Source: Torymus aiolomorphi
Taxonomy: Eukaryota; Arthropoda; Insecta; Hymenoptera; Torymidae
Direction of reading: 5' to 3'
Length of the DNA stretch: 64,000 nucleotides
NCBI GenBank assembly: GCA_036365515.1
Contig: CM070876.1
Coordinates: 41,630,695 to 41,694,694, forward strand
A model generated the notes under the pieces. It was not told the DNA's origin. It was given only the letters and a program-made list of their open reading frames with translations, and made no database searches. Every line of letters begins with the position of its first letter. Position 1 is the first letter of the stretch. Positions 10,390 through 24,089 of this stretch are shown here, piece by piece. Position numbers and translations under genes: made by a program.

Positions 10390-12108
10390 TGCCAATTCAT
10401 TGGCACGTAGCTTCCTCAACCGTAATTTGTTGATTCCTTTAATTAATTTTTAATAACAAAATTTATAATTTTTAAATTTATTTATTTATTATTTATTTAT
10501 ATCAAATTTATATAAATTTTGAGCTGATAAATAAAGTTATCATTTGAAATAGAAGTAAAATATCTATATTTTATAATAAAACAAATAGCTATCACGGTTG
10601 TTTTGTTATTATCAAAAACGTGTTTTTTATTTTATATTTCATAATACATATTTTTTAAGAAGAAAATTATATTTAAAATTTATAGCTATCATTGTTCTTT
10701 TGTTATTAAAAAAAACGTGTTTTTTTAAAAAAGTTCATAACTCACAAATAAATTATAATAATGCAGAATATAATGCATTCATAATATATAATTCATAATT
10801 ATAATAGATTATAATAGATATAATTTTTAAACATTCTAATTCATTTTGTTGTTTGGTTTTTTAAAATTAAAAAACAATAATCGAATGCCTACTCAATGAC
10901 GTTTCCTCATTCCACACCACCTAGCGGTAGATATCACTGCGCGTTTTTTAAAAATAAAATATAAAACATTTTTAATTTAGAGATTAAATTAATTTTTGTT
11001 TTGTAACACATGAATGATTTTCGGCGTTTTCCTGCATAAAAATATGTTTTAAAAAGTGACTTTTTTTACCTATCGTGTAAAGAAATTCATTTTCTTTCTC
11101 TGCTCTAAAATTATGTAAAATCGCGAAAATGAATTTAGCCTTGTTTTTTAGGTTCAAAAACCCCGATCGGAGCGCCACATACTCTTATACTATTTTAATT
11201 ATTCATCCGTTTTGAATACTTAAACTCAAGAATTTAATCTTGAAAATTCAAACATATTACATTTTGACGCCAATACTATATACTTTTATAATATACTGAT
11301 GATAACATCATTGGAGTTATGAGTTTATAAAAAAAAACACGTTTTTGTTTTTGATGATAACTAAAGAACCGTGATAGATAGAAAATTAATTTTTTTAGAA
11401 AATATAGGTATTTTAATTCTCTTTCGAATGCCACCCACCCCATTCAGATACATAGAGCCGTTCTCGAGAAATTACGATTTTTAAAAAATATCAAAAAATT
11501 TTTAACCTCAAATATCTCTGAAATTTATGGACCAATCATTTTGCCCAAAGAACTCGACCGAGAACTATAAAAAATCTACCTCTAAAAGGAATTTTGAAGC
11601 CATTAAGTCAATTTTACTCTTGTAATCGTTGGACATACAAAACTGATTTTTTTCATTTTTCAATTTTTTACTCAAAATCTAGCCTACAGAATGTATTCAA
11701 ATTTTAACAGATTATAGCTATTTATATTCTGTATTATCATGATTTTTCTCAAAAAAATTGACCGTTAAGTTTAGGAGTTATAAGCTTCTAAAAAAAAAAC
11801 ACGTTTTTGTTAATAACAAAAGAACCGTGATAGCTAGAAACTTTTTTTTTTTTTAGAAAATATAGGTATTTTAATTCTCTTTCGAACGCTAGCCATCAGA
11901 TTCGAATAACTCGATCCTATCATTAAAAAAAATCAAAAAACAGTTTTGAGAAAATCGAAAAAAAAAAAAAACAAAAACGCATCGCCCTAATCAAAAAACG
12001 GATTTTTGACCCACCATCACGCAAAAAAAGCAAAACAAATGAGACCTGTCCGGTCAAAATTGACCGAGTAGAAGCTGAGATCCAGGCGTATACACACACA
12101 CACACACA

Positions 12109-12140
<32 letters not shown>

Positions 12141-12273
12141 CACACACACACATCCATACAGACATTTTTCAAAAACCATGTATTTTGATTCCTAACACCT
12201 CGAAACATAATTATAACATGTTTTTACAACAACTCAAAAATTTACTATCACAAAGCTTCCTCTAGGAGGAAGC
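10390..12273 (-). mobile_element. GCTTCC-family repeat, copy 1, apparently full length
   Basis: Read on the minus strand, the copy begins with the hairpin-forming GCTTCCTCCTAGAGGAAGC (12273-12255). It passes a (TG)n tract near 12150-12090 and alternates long T- or A-rich stretches with the repeated phrases 'aacaaaagaaccgtgatagc' and 'tttctcgagaacggc'. It ends GAGGAAGCTACGTGCC plus a second small hairpin TGCCAA-tgaa-TTGGCA at about 10390. The two ends share the inverted octamer GCTTCCTC/GAGGAAGC. No long ORF. It carries about 440-500 bp (10850-11310) that copy 2 lacks. I do not recognise the superfamily. Confidence 0.7.
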
Positions 12274-12500
12274 AAAAAAATTTTATTATTAATTGCGGTT
12301 GGCTTTTAGTCGACGCACAATAATTTACTTATATTTGGGTGATGTGATTAACTTCTAGTTTATGCACATTCCCGATTTATTAATATTATTATTAATAATA
12401 TTTATTATATGTTTCTATAATATTTGTATCTTTTAGTTATCCGTTTTGCATGACAATAATTTTGATAGAGTTTTTGTATAGTAAAGAAAATTTAAATATT
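12274..12500. other. Spacer between two head-to-head GCTTCC-family copies
   Basis: About 227 bp of AT-rich DNA resembling the repeat field at 9690-10060 (a variant of the TTTATGCAC motif at about 12357). It is probably the original target DNA and acts as the loop of the large inverted repeat made by the two copies. Confidence 0.6.
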
Positions 12501-12608
12501 GCTTCCTCCTAGAGGAAGCTTTGTGATAGTAAATTTCTGAGTTGTTGTAAAAACATGTTATAATTGTGTTCCGAGGTGTTAGGAATCAAAATACATGGTT
12601 TTTGAAAA

Positions 12609-12675
<67 letters not shown>

Positions 12676-13770
12676 CCTGGATCTCAGCTTCTACTCGGTC
12701 GATTTTGACCGGACAGGTCTCATTTCTTTTGTTTTTTTTTGCGTGATGGCCGGTCAAAAATCCGTTTTTTGTTTGGGGCGATGCGTTTTTGTTTTTTTTT
12801 TTCAAATTTTCGATTTTCTCAAAACAGTTTTTTGGTTTTTTTTAATGATAGGATCGAGTTATTCGAATCTGATGGGTAGCATTCGAAAGAGAATTAAAAT
12901 ACCTATATTTTCTAAAAAAAAAAAAGTTTCTAGCTATCACGGTTCTTTTGTTATTAACAAAAACGTGTTTTTTTTTTAGAAGCTTATAACTCCTAAACTT
13001 AACGGTCAATTTTTTTGAGAAAAATCATGATAGTACAGAATATAAATAGCTATAATCTGTTAAAATTTGAATACATTCTGTAGACTAGATTTTGAGTAAA
13101 AAATTGAAAAATGAAAAAAATCAGTTTTGTATGTCCAACGATTACAAGAGTAAAATTGACTTAATAATGGCTTCAAAATTCCTTTTAGAGGTAGATTTTT
13201 TATAGTTCTCGGTCGAGTTCTTTGGGCAAAATGATTGGTCCATAAATTTCAGAGAGATTTGAGGTTAAAAATTTTTTGTCATTTTTTAAAAATCGTAATT
13301 TCTCGAGAACGGCTCTATGTATCTGAATGGGGTGGGTGGCATTCGAAAGCGAATTAAACTACCTATATTTTCTAAAAAAAGTTAATTTTCTATCTATCAC
13401 GGTTCTTTAGTTATCATCAAAAACAAAAACGTGTTTTTTTTTTTTAAACTCATAACTTCAATGATGTGTAACAAAATGAATTAAAATGTTTAAAAATTAT
13501 ATCTATGATAATCTATTATAATTATGAATTATGCATTATGAATGCATTATATTCTGCATTGTTATAATTTATTTGTGAGTTATGAACTTTTTAAAAAAAA
13601 CACGTTTTTGTTAATAACAAAAGAACAATGATAGCTATAAATTTTTTTTTCTTAAAAAATATGAATTAGAAATATAAAAAAAAACACATTTTTGTTAATA
13701 AAAAAACAACCGTGATAGCTATATGTTTTATTATAAAATATAGATATTTTACTTCTATTTCAAATGATAA
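12501..13770 (+). mobile_element. GCTTCC-family repeat, copy 2, truncated
   Basis: The copy begins GCTTCCTCCTAGAGGAAGC at 12501, has a (GT)n tract at about 12610-12672, and matches the reverse complement of copy 1 for about 1.26 kb. The match stops at about 13770, without the GAGGAAGCTACGTGCC end. With copy 1 it forms an imperfect inverted repeat. No protein is encoded; the ORF across the GT tract is a microsatellite artefact. Confidence 0.7.
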
Positions 13771-15240
<1,470 letters not shown>

Positions 15241-15299
15241 ATCAAAAAGAATATGACCAAAAGAGAAAAAAAAATAAAGGAAAAATTTTAATTTGATAT

Positions 15300-17055
15300 C
15301 ACACCGAAAAAGCCCCCCCCCCCTGCCCCGGGCGATATACTGTATCGTAAACAGGAAAAAAAAATCCCAGAGCCGCAATTACGTCACTCGGAAAAATGTT
15401 TCGACGGCTTCTTGTAGATTAAGTCCCTAAATGCTTAGATAAAAAATTATGAACGTACTCGCTTTTCCGCGAAAGTCCCCCCAGTGCGATATACTGTGTC
15501 GTAAACAGGGAAAAAATATTCCCAGAACCGCAATTACATCGCTCGGAAAAATGTTTCGATGGTTTCTTGTACATAAAGTCCCTAAATGCTTAGAAAAAAA
15601 TTATGAACGAAATCGCTTTTCCGGAAAAGCCCTCCCAGGGCGATATACTGTGTCGTAAACGGGAAAAAAAAATTCGCAGAGCCGCCATTACGTCGCTCGG
15701 AAAAATGTTTCGACGGTTTCTGGTAGATAAAGTCCCCAAGTGCTTAGAAAAAAATTATGAACGAAATCGCTTTTCCGGAAAAGCCCCCTTAGGGCGATAT
15801 ACTGTGTCGTAAACGGGAAAAAAAATTCACAGAGCCGCAATTATATCGCTCGGAAAAATGTTTCAACGGTTTCTTGTAGATAATGTTCCCAAATGCTTAG
15901 AAAAAAATTATGAACGAAATCGCTATTCCGGAAAAGCCCCCCCATGGCGATATACTGTGTCTTAAACACGAAAAAAGATCCCAAAGTCGCAATAACGTCG
16001 TTAGGAAAAATGTTACGACTGGTACTTGTAGAAACGGCCCCCCAAAGTTAAAAAAAAAATTATGCACGATATCGCTTTTCCGGAGAAGCCCCTTCAGGCC
16101 GATATACCATGCCGTAAACTGGAAAGAAAATTCCCGCAGCCGCAATTACGTCGCTCGGAAAAATGTTTCGACGGTTTCTTGTAGATAAAGTTCCCAGATG
16201 CTTAGAAAAAAATTATGAACGGAATCGCTTTTCCGGAAAAGCCCTGCCAGGGCGATATACTGTGTCGTAAATGGGAAAAAATTTTCCCAGAGCCACAATT
16301 ACGTCGCTCGGAAAAATGTTTTGACGGTTTCTTGTAGATAAAGTTCCCAAATGCTTAGAAAAAAATTATGAACGAAATTGCTTTTCCGGAAAAGCCCTCC
16401 CAGGGCGATATACTGTGTCGTAAACTCGAAAAAAGATCCCAAAGTCGCAATAACGTCGTTAAGAAAAATGTTACGACTGGTACTTGTAGAAACGGTCCCC
16501 CAAAGTTAAAAAAAAAATTATGCACGAAATCGCTTTTCCGGAAAAGCCCCTTCAGGCCGATATACCATGCCGTAAACTGGAAAGAAAATCCCCAAAGTCG
16601 CAATAACGTCGTTAGGAAAAATCTTTCGACTGGTACTTGTAGATAATGTCCTCCAATGCTTACAAAAAACTTCTGAATGAAATCGTTTTTCCGGAAAAGC
16701 TCCTTTGGGCTGGTATACCATGTCGAAGACACGAAAAAAAATTCCTAGAGTCGCAATTACGTCGTTAGAAAAATGTTTCGACTGGTACTTGTAGAAAAGG
16801 TCCCCTAATGCTTAGAGAAAAGTTATGAACGAAATCGCTTTTCCGGAAAAGCCCGTTTGGGTCGATATACCATGTCGTAAACTCGAAAAAAAATTCTCAG
16901 AGTCGCAGTTATTTCGTTAGGAAAAATGTTTTGACTGGTATTTGTAGAAAAGGTTCCTAAAAGCTTAAAAAAAAAATTATGAACGAAATCGTTTTTACGG
17001 AACTACTCCTTTAGTCCAAGTGTGTAGGTCAAAAACACGAATAAAATTCTCACAG
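15300..17055 (+). repeat. ~153-bp satellite array, left block, about 11 units
   Basis: Each unit contains, in order, TTATGAACGAAATCGC, TTTTCCGGAAAAGCCC, GCGATATACTGTGTCG, GCAATTACGTCGCTCGG and TTTCTTGTAGATAAAG. Unit starts near 15446, 15602, 15756, 15909, 16062, 16215, 16368, 16521, 16673, 16821 and 16977 give a period of about 153 bp. Later units diverge more. The same satellite, inverted, forms the block at 24090-25610. ORFs inside are repeat artefacts. Confidence 0.92.
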
Positions 17056-17899
<844 letters not shown>

Positions 17900-18179
17900 A
17901 GTTGAATATATGCATATCATTTTTCAACCTCAAAGTCTCTACCGCCTGGAGTACAAGGCGTCTTGGCCAGCACAGCTTGCGAGAGTCGGCTGGGCCTCAC
18001 TATATGAGTGTCGATGCTAGAAACCAGCAAGCGGGCGCGCGTGGCGCCTTTATCGCGCAATACTATTCGCTCTTTTCAACTAGCTCATAATCATATGCTG
18101 AGTCTTTTGGAAAAAACACAAAACATATATCGTTAGATTTTTCTCCCTCTTTCCAGTGGTGCTATTATTTATTCTCTAA

Positions 18180-20080
18180 AATGATTTTTTACGGTAAAAA
18201 CTTGAGTTGAAAGTTCGGGCCGATTGTTCTTAAAGAATACCATTTTTTTTTAAATAAATTTTTTTCATTCGAAAATACAATTCTTCAGCTTCGAAACTCC
18301 AAAATTTCAAGTAGGAGAAATGAAGGGTTCATAAGTAATAAAATGTAAAAGACGGCGGCGAGTTGCCGCGCGTGCTTTGTGCGCTACGTCGAAGCGCGCT
18401 GTTGTCGATGTATATCACTATTCCGTTGTTTCGTACTTAATAAATATCATATAATAAATTTTTCAAAGTAATTTTTAATTAAAAGTCAATACTTTCCAAT
18501 CCATCTTTTGCAATTTTTTGTTAATTTACTAATTTCTTGTATCTGAATTTAATTGAATAGGTCTTGTCTCAAATTTGGATTTCTTTACTTTTTGGATAGG
18601 TGAGTATAATTCTAGAGTTTCTGATTCTGAGAAATGTTATAGTTCAATCCTCTTAACGTGTGCTAACAGTTTAATAGAATGAAATGATAGAGTTACAGGA
18701 ACTCTTTTTGCTGATTTTAACCTTTGTTTTAGTTTTAATTCATCGTTTCTAATTCATCATTTGAAGACATCTTTTTCTCTTTTATGTAAACTTAAAACTC
18801 ATTCTTTTATTTTCAAAGAGTGAACTTCATATTTACAAATCTTAAGGGCGTCCTCATTCAGAGAAGAATTTTTAAATTCTCTTTTAGGTTTCTTAGAAAA
18901 GTAGGTCTTTTTTACCAAGAAGCAGCACAATTATTTCACTGCAACACTGATCAGTGTAGTTTGGCAGCATTGGTCCTTTATTATACACGAAGAGAATTTT
19001 AGGAGAGGAGACATCTTAGTTGTAGTGTAGTAGCTACCCTACAATGTTCAAGTTGCAGCTATGCTAAATTAGGACCGCTGCCGCACTAAGTTTTGGAAAA
19101 GCGGCTGCTCTACGCGTGTAGTGCGAATGTTATACTAAAGTGGGGTTATGTTATACTAAACTCGGTCTAGCTTTGCACGAAAAGCAGGAAAGCCGTTGCA
19201 CTATTTCTTTCGGACTGCGGTAGCGCCACTTTGGCTTCGCGCGAATACTATACTAGTGCAGCTGCGATCCTAACCTATAGTACAAATCAAATGGTGCGTT
19301 TCGTAGCACAGACGGATTACCTAGGAGTTCTTCTTTCCTAAAATTCTCTCCGTGTAGAGAATTAAATTTTAAAACTTAAAAACGTTTCATACTTTTTTCA
19401 GGCAATTAATCTTGTGCTGCCGTAGCAGTTTACCTAAAAAATTATAATCAATTACCCTGATAAAAAATTCTTTTGATTTCGCCAAAAAAGGTTTTTGTTT
19501 CACCGATGGAACTGGGTACTACTATAAAAACAAATCCGACTTCCATAATCTTTTTCATCATTATGAAGATTTTTCTGTTGAAGCAGAGCAGCGCATTCAC
19601 GCAACCGCGTACGGAAAAATGCATGATAATTGATTGTGCCGTTTCTTGATCAATAGAGACGAACTTTTCCAAGAAACCTAGAGAAGTTACAAATTTTCCT
19701 TTCGATAAGAACTCCAATAAGGTTTGTAAATAAGAAGATCACCGTTGAAAATAAAAGAATAAGTTTTAAATTTTATATAAAAGAGAAAAAAGATGTCTTC
19801 AAATGATAAATTAGAAACGATGAATTAAAACTAAAACAATGGTTAAAATCAGCAAAAAAAGTTTCTGTAACTCTATCATTTCAGTTTATTAAACTGTTGC
19901 GATGCGCCGCTGTCTTTTAAATTTTATTACTTATGAACCCTTCAGTTCTTAAACTTGAAATTTTTGTGTTTTGAAACCGAAGACTTGTACTTTCGAATCA
20001 AAAATTTAATTACAGAACTAAACATGTTATTCTTTTAGAAAAACCGGTCCGAACTTTCAAGTTAAGTTTTTGACAAAAGC
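18180..20080. repeat. Inner inverted repeat nested in the left arm
   Basis: 18180-18960 pairs with 19440-20080. For instance, GGGTTCATAAGTAATAAAAT at 18328 has its complement at 19921, and the ACTCATTCTTTTATTTTCAA region at 18797 has its complement at about 19745. The loop 18960-19440 is less AT-rich and has no recognised gene. Confidence 0.7.
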
Positions 20081-20339
20081 ATTTCGGAGAATAAACAATA
20101 GCATTACTGGAAAGAGTGGTAAAAAAGGTATCGATATATGTTCATTGTTTTTTCCGAGAGACTCTTCATATGATTACGAACGAGTTGAACAGAGCGCATT
20201 TTACGCGAAAAAAGCTCGGCTCGCGTCCGTTGGCTGGTTTCTGGCGGACGCTTCGATATGCACTATAAGTGTACCGATCGGCAGTGTACTGGTCGGCGCG
20301 GAGTGGGGGAATTGGGAGAAAGACGGGCTCGGCCAACGC

Positions 20340-20380
20340 AGCACGCGAGAGCTAGCTGCGCTCGAATACACACACACACA

Positions 20381-20412
<32 letters not shown>

Positions 20413-20430
20413 TGCACGCACACACACAGC
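20340..20430. repeat. CA/CGCA microsatellite in the left arm
   Basis: (CA)n followed by a run of CGCA units and more CA at 20369-20428. The right arm has only the short remnant TATATTCGAG at the matching place (about 23392). This points to expansion after the arms formed or loss from the other arm. Confidence 0.8.
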
Positions 20431-21215
20431 AGGCTGCCTGAGTGGAAGGGGAGTGGAGCCTGGGGCCGTGTGCTGCGGCCTCGGCGGCAATGTTGTCATA
20501 TGAACGTGCGCGTGCTTACTGTCGCTTTGACACTCAGGAACCGTTTTTCAGTTTCTAGCGATTCTAGCTGGCCCAGGAGTCGGAAATTTGTTCGCTTCTG
20601 TCTCCCCATTTATGCAATTGGATAAAATAACCATCGCTTATTATAGAGTTTGATTCGTAGATCCTAAATTTCGAGGTTACAATTTAACATAATTGCTTTT
20701 TAAAAACCTTGTTTTTAATGCATTTCTTTAAATCAAAACTTCAAATAGAAACAATCTATTGCGATCAGAATAATTGTTTCTTGAAAATTCAGGCAATTTT
20801 AAGATTAAAATGTTGCATTCGACATCTACGAAGAACCAATATTCAAAGCGTTATAAATTTTTCAAATATGAATTTTCAGTATTTAAGAGATTTTTTATTA
20901 TAGTCAAAAAATTAAACATCGAGTAGAAATTATTACAGTTGCTTACCGTTTACCATCTAAAAAGAGATGTGCATAGTTAATATTACTTTGTATTATAAAT
21001 AACTCACATTAATATGCGAGTAAATCTCAGGAACTCTTAACTTATTGGGAATTCCAAAGTTTAAGCAGACAAATGAACTAAAGCTCAAAATTTTTGCCTT
21101 TCAATAAAAGTAAAATAAAAACAAACAATTATAAATAATGGTAAAGAATCAGCTGCGTACACAAAATTAAAAAAAAATCGAAAAATCAGTCATTTTTTAT
21201 GTTATTAATGTGCTT

Positions 21216-22140
21216 TGCCAATCGATTTATTTATAATTACACAACAAATTTAATGCATATTATAATTGAAATAAGTATGTCAATAAAGAACATTAGTCAT
21301 TCCATTTAATTTTTTATTTAGCAATCATAAGGAATACGTAAAGCTGATATGATGTTTGAAAGAAGATTGATATTTTATATTTTCACATATAATTATAATT
21401 GTAATAACGATTATTTCTTAGAAAACAGAAACTTTTAAAGTAATAATTTCAGTGTAGATTCTTATTTATTCAAAGATCAAATACGCAGATGCCAGTATTT
21501 ATAAGAGTTGTAGTTTATAAAAAAGACCAAATTTTCCTTAATTTTTAGATTTAAAAGTAGCGCCAAAAAATATACCATTCAGTCATCGGGCTTGTAAATA
21601 ATTTTTTTCACATTCAGAAAGGCTTAAAGAATAAGAAAAAGTTTGTCCTGTAGATGTGCCTTCAAAATTAAATCACTTTTTCAAGTTTCGTCGTTTAGAA
21701 AAAAGGTGACATTTTCTTCCTGAATTTCTTTTCAATCCAAAATTAACTTGAAAGTGTCGCCAAAAAATAATACCGTTAAATTGAGCTTGTACATATTTCT
21801 TTTTATATTCAGAAAAGCTAAAAGAACAATTAAAACTTGATCCATGAGCCTACCTCTAAATTTTTTTTCATTTTTTTCGTGACCTAAGAGGAAAATAATT
21901 TTGAGAATAGTAGATAGACTATTACCATGCCATACCCTGGCCAAAATATCACACTCGCGTTTTTGAGTCGGGAGCGAAAATGGACTTTCAGACAGGGTAT
22001 GGTGAATAAATCTTTTATATGGGCTAATTTTCATAGTACATCGAACTATCAGGGCTCAAATTAAAGATTTTGGCACACAGAAAAGCTAAACAAATTGTGT
22101 AACGATCGTAAGTGTGTTCCTGTTCCTATATAGATAGATA
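21216..22140. other. Central loop of the palindrome, with a ~196-bp direct repeat
   Basis: AT-rich. Segments at about 21552-21658 and 21748-21855 share GCGCCAAAAAATATACC-like and GCTTGTA-ATTTTTTTCA-TTCAGAAA-GCT phrases in the same order, 196 bp apart. No gene recognised; the ORF at 22034-21732 lies in repeat sequence. Confidence 0.55.
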
Positions 22141-24085
22141 TACACATTAATAACATAAAAAATGACTGATTTTTCGACCTTTTTTTAATTTTGTGTACGC
22201 AGCTGATTCTTTACCATTATTTATAATTGTTTTTTTATTTTTTATTGAAAGGCAACAATTTTGAGCTTTAGTTCATTTGTCTGCTTAAACTTTAGAGTTC
22301 CCAATAAGTTAAGAGTTCCTGAGATTTATTCGCATATTAATGTGAATTATTTATAATACAAAGTAATATTAATATAACTATGCACATCTCTTTTTAGATG
22401 GTAAACGGTAAGCAACTGTAATAATTTCTACTCGATGTTTAATTTTTTGACTATAATAAAAAATCTCTTAAGGTAGTTCTCTAACGCGTTATAGTTTGTG
22501 CGCTCAGCGAGAGCACAAACTATACTATACGCATGCTATACGCGTCGTTCTGTCTCTCTCGCTCTCATGCATGTCGTCTGCATTTGTGTTTATAATCATT
22601 CATATCCTTTTAAAAAGGTCGGCTTGATACATATTTGATAAACTTAAAAGAAAGAGCTGAATTTCATCTTTCTTAAGCTATGTTTTTCTTTTTAAAAACC
22701 CACTCTTTTATCAAGTAATACTATTATTTCCTGTTATACATTATATGGCGTCATTTACTCTCAATGTAAAAGTAACCATTTTCAATAATTTTTTTCTTGA
22801 AAAATAGGTCGGCAACTTATATTTTAAAAAATATAGAAAAATTATTTAGATTTTAAAGAACACACTAGAATTTTGTTACTTTCGAAACCCACTTTTTAAT
22901 ATATTAGAGAACTACCTTAAATACTGAAAATTAATATTTCAAAAATTTATAACTCTTTGAATATTGGTTCTTCGTAGATGTCGAATGCAACATTTTAATC
23001 TTAAAATTGACTGAATTTTGAAGAAACAATTATTCTGATCGCAATAGATTATTTCTATTTGTTTAAATTAAGTTTTGGTTTAAAGAAATGCATATAAAAT
23101 CAAGGTTTTTAAAAAGCAATTTTGTTAAATTGTAACCTCGAAATTTAGGGTCTACGAATCAAACTCTATAAAAAGCGATGGTTATTTGATCTAATTGCAT
23201 AAATGGGGAGACAGAAGCGAAAAAATTTCCGCCGCCTGGTCCAGCTAGAATCGCTAGAAACTGAAAATCGGCTCCCGAGTGTCAAAGCGACAGTCAGCAC
23301 GTGCACGCTCATATGACAACATTGCCGCCGAGGCCGCAGCCACGCGGCCCCAGGCTCCGCTCCCCTTCCCCACCGAACGTTTGCTGTTTGTATATATTCG
23401 AGCGCAGCCAGCTCTCGCGTGCTGGGCTGGCCGAGCCCGTCTTTCTCCCAATTCCCCCACTCCGTGCCGACCAGTACACTCATAACGCGTATTCGGGCGT
23501 AGACGTCTCGCGAGCTGCAAGGCAATTCGTGCCGATCGGTACACTTATTATAGTGCATATTGGAGAGTCCGTCAGAAACCAGCCAGCAGGTTTTTATAAA
23601 TGGTTATTGTGTAAGTGTGAAAGTAGTTTTATAACATGTTACCACTTTTTACTTTTTATACTTCAAATTACTATTATACATTATTTTTTCTTATAAAAAC
23701 GAGTACTGTTTCTTAGCACCTTCGAATAAGAAAAAGTAATGAATCTTTCCAAATCACATGTACTTTTTAAAGCATTATTGCAATCTTAGTACTGACTAAA
23801 AAAGTTTGACACTTAAATCTTATAAAAGCTAAATAGATTAATTTTTGAAAGAAAATTATTTCAATGCTGTCTTCGTATCAGCTTATTTGTATGACGCGTT
23901 CACATTTAAATAACAGAGCACACAAATAGGGACAGGTACACAAATCGGGGCTCGCTGGGTGGTTTCTAGCGGAACTCGTATATTGGGGTCCATCCCAAAT
24001 CTCGCAATCTGTGCTGGCCGAGCCGCCTTGTACCTACTCCAGGTGGTAGAGACTTTGAGGTTAAAAAACGATATGCAGTCATTTT
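22141..24085. repeat. Right arm of the large palindrome
   Basis: It is the reverse complement of parts of 17900-21215 as described there, with the TTAA element 22472-22916 as an extra insertion. The outermost part (23930-24085) matches 17900-18030 and abuts the inverted satellite block. Confidence 0.8.
22472..22916. mobile_element. TTAA-flanked DNA element, 445 bp
   Basis: It starts GGTAGTTCTCTAA and ends with the exact complement TTAGAGAACTACC (13-bp inverted repeats), flanked by TTAA at 22468-22471 and 22917-22920. The opposite palindrome arm has the same flanks joined by a single TTAA (20883-20886), i.e. the empty site. A further hairpin, GTTTGTGC...GCACAAAC, lies near its left end. Likely a non-autonomous piggyBac-like element. 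Confidence 0.92.
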
Positions 24086-24089
24086 TTTC

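Larger units (their letters stand above)
17900..21215. repeat. Left arm of a large palindrome
   Basis: Blocks of this arm reappear as reverse complement in 22141-24085. Examples are the CTCTACC-CCTGGAGTA-CAAGGCG region at 17935 against 24050, the GGCTGGTTTCTGGCGGAC region at 20230 against 23565, GCAGCTGATTCTTTACC at 22200 against its complement near 21145, and the GTTTACCATCTAAAAAGAG region at 20946 against 22400. Copies are diverged and interrupted by indels. No coding region is convincing. Confidence 0.8.

Noticed and set aside
19448..19717. 89-codon minus-strand ORF and its counterpart at 18820-19002
   Set aside because: They are opposite arms of the same inverted repeat; coding potential is not conserved between the arms.
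21732..22034. 100-codon ORF in the palindrome loop
   Set aside because: It overlaps a diverged direct repeat, has AT-driven composition and no domain.
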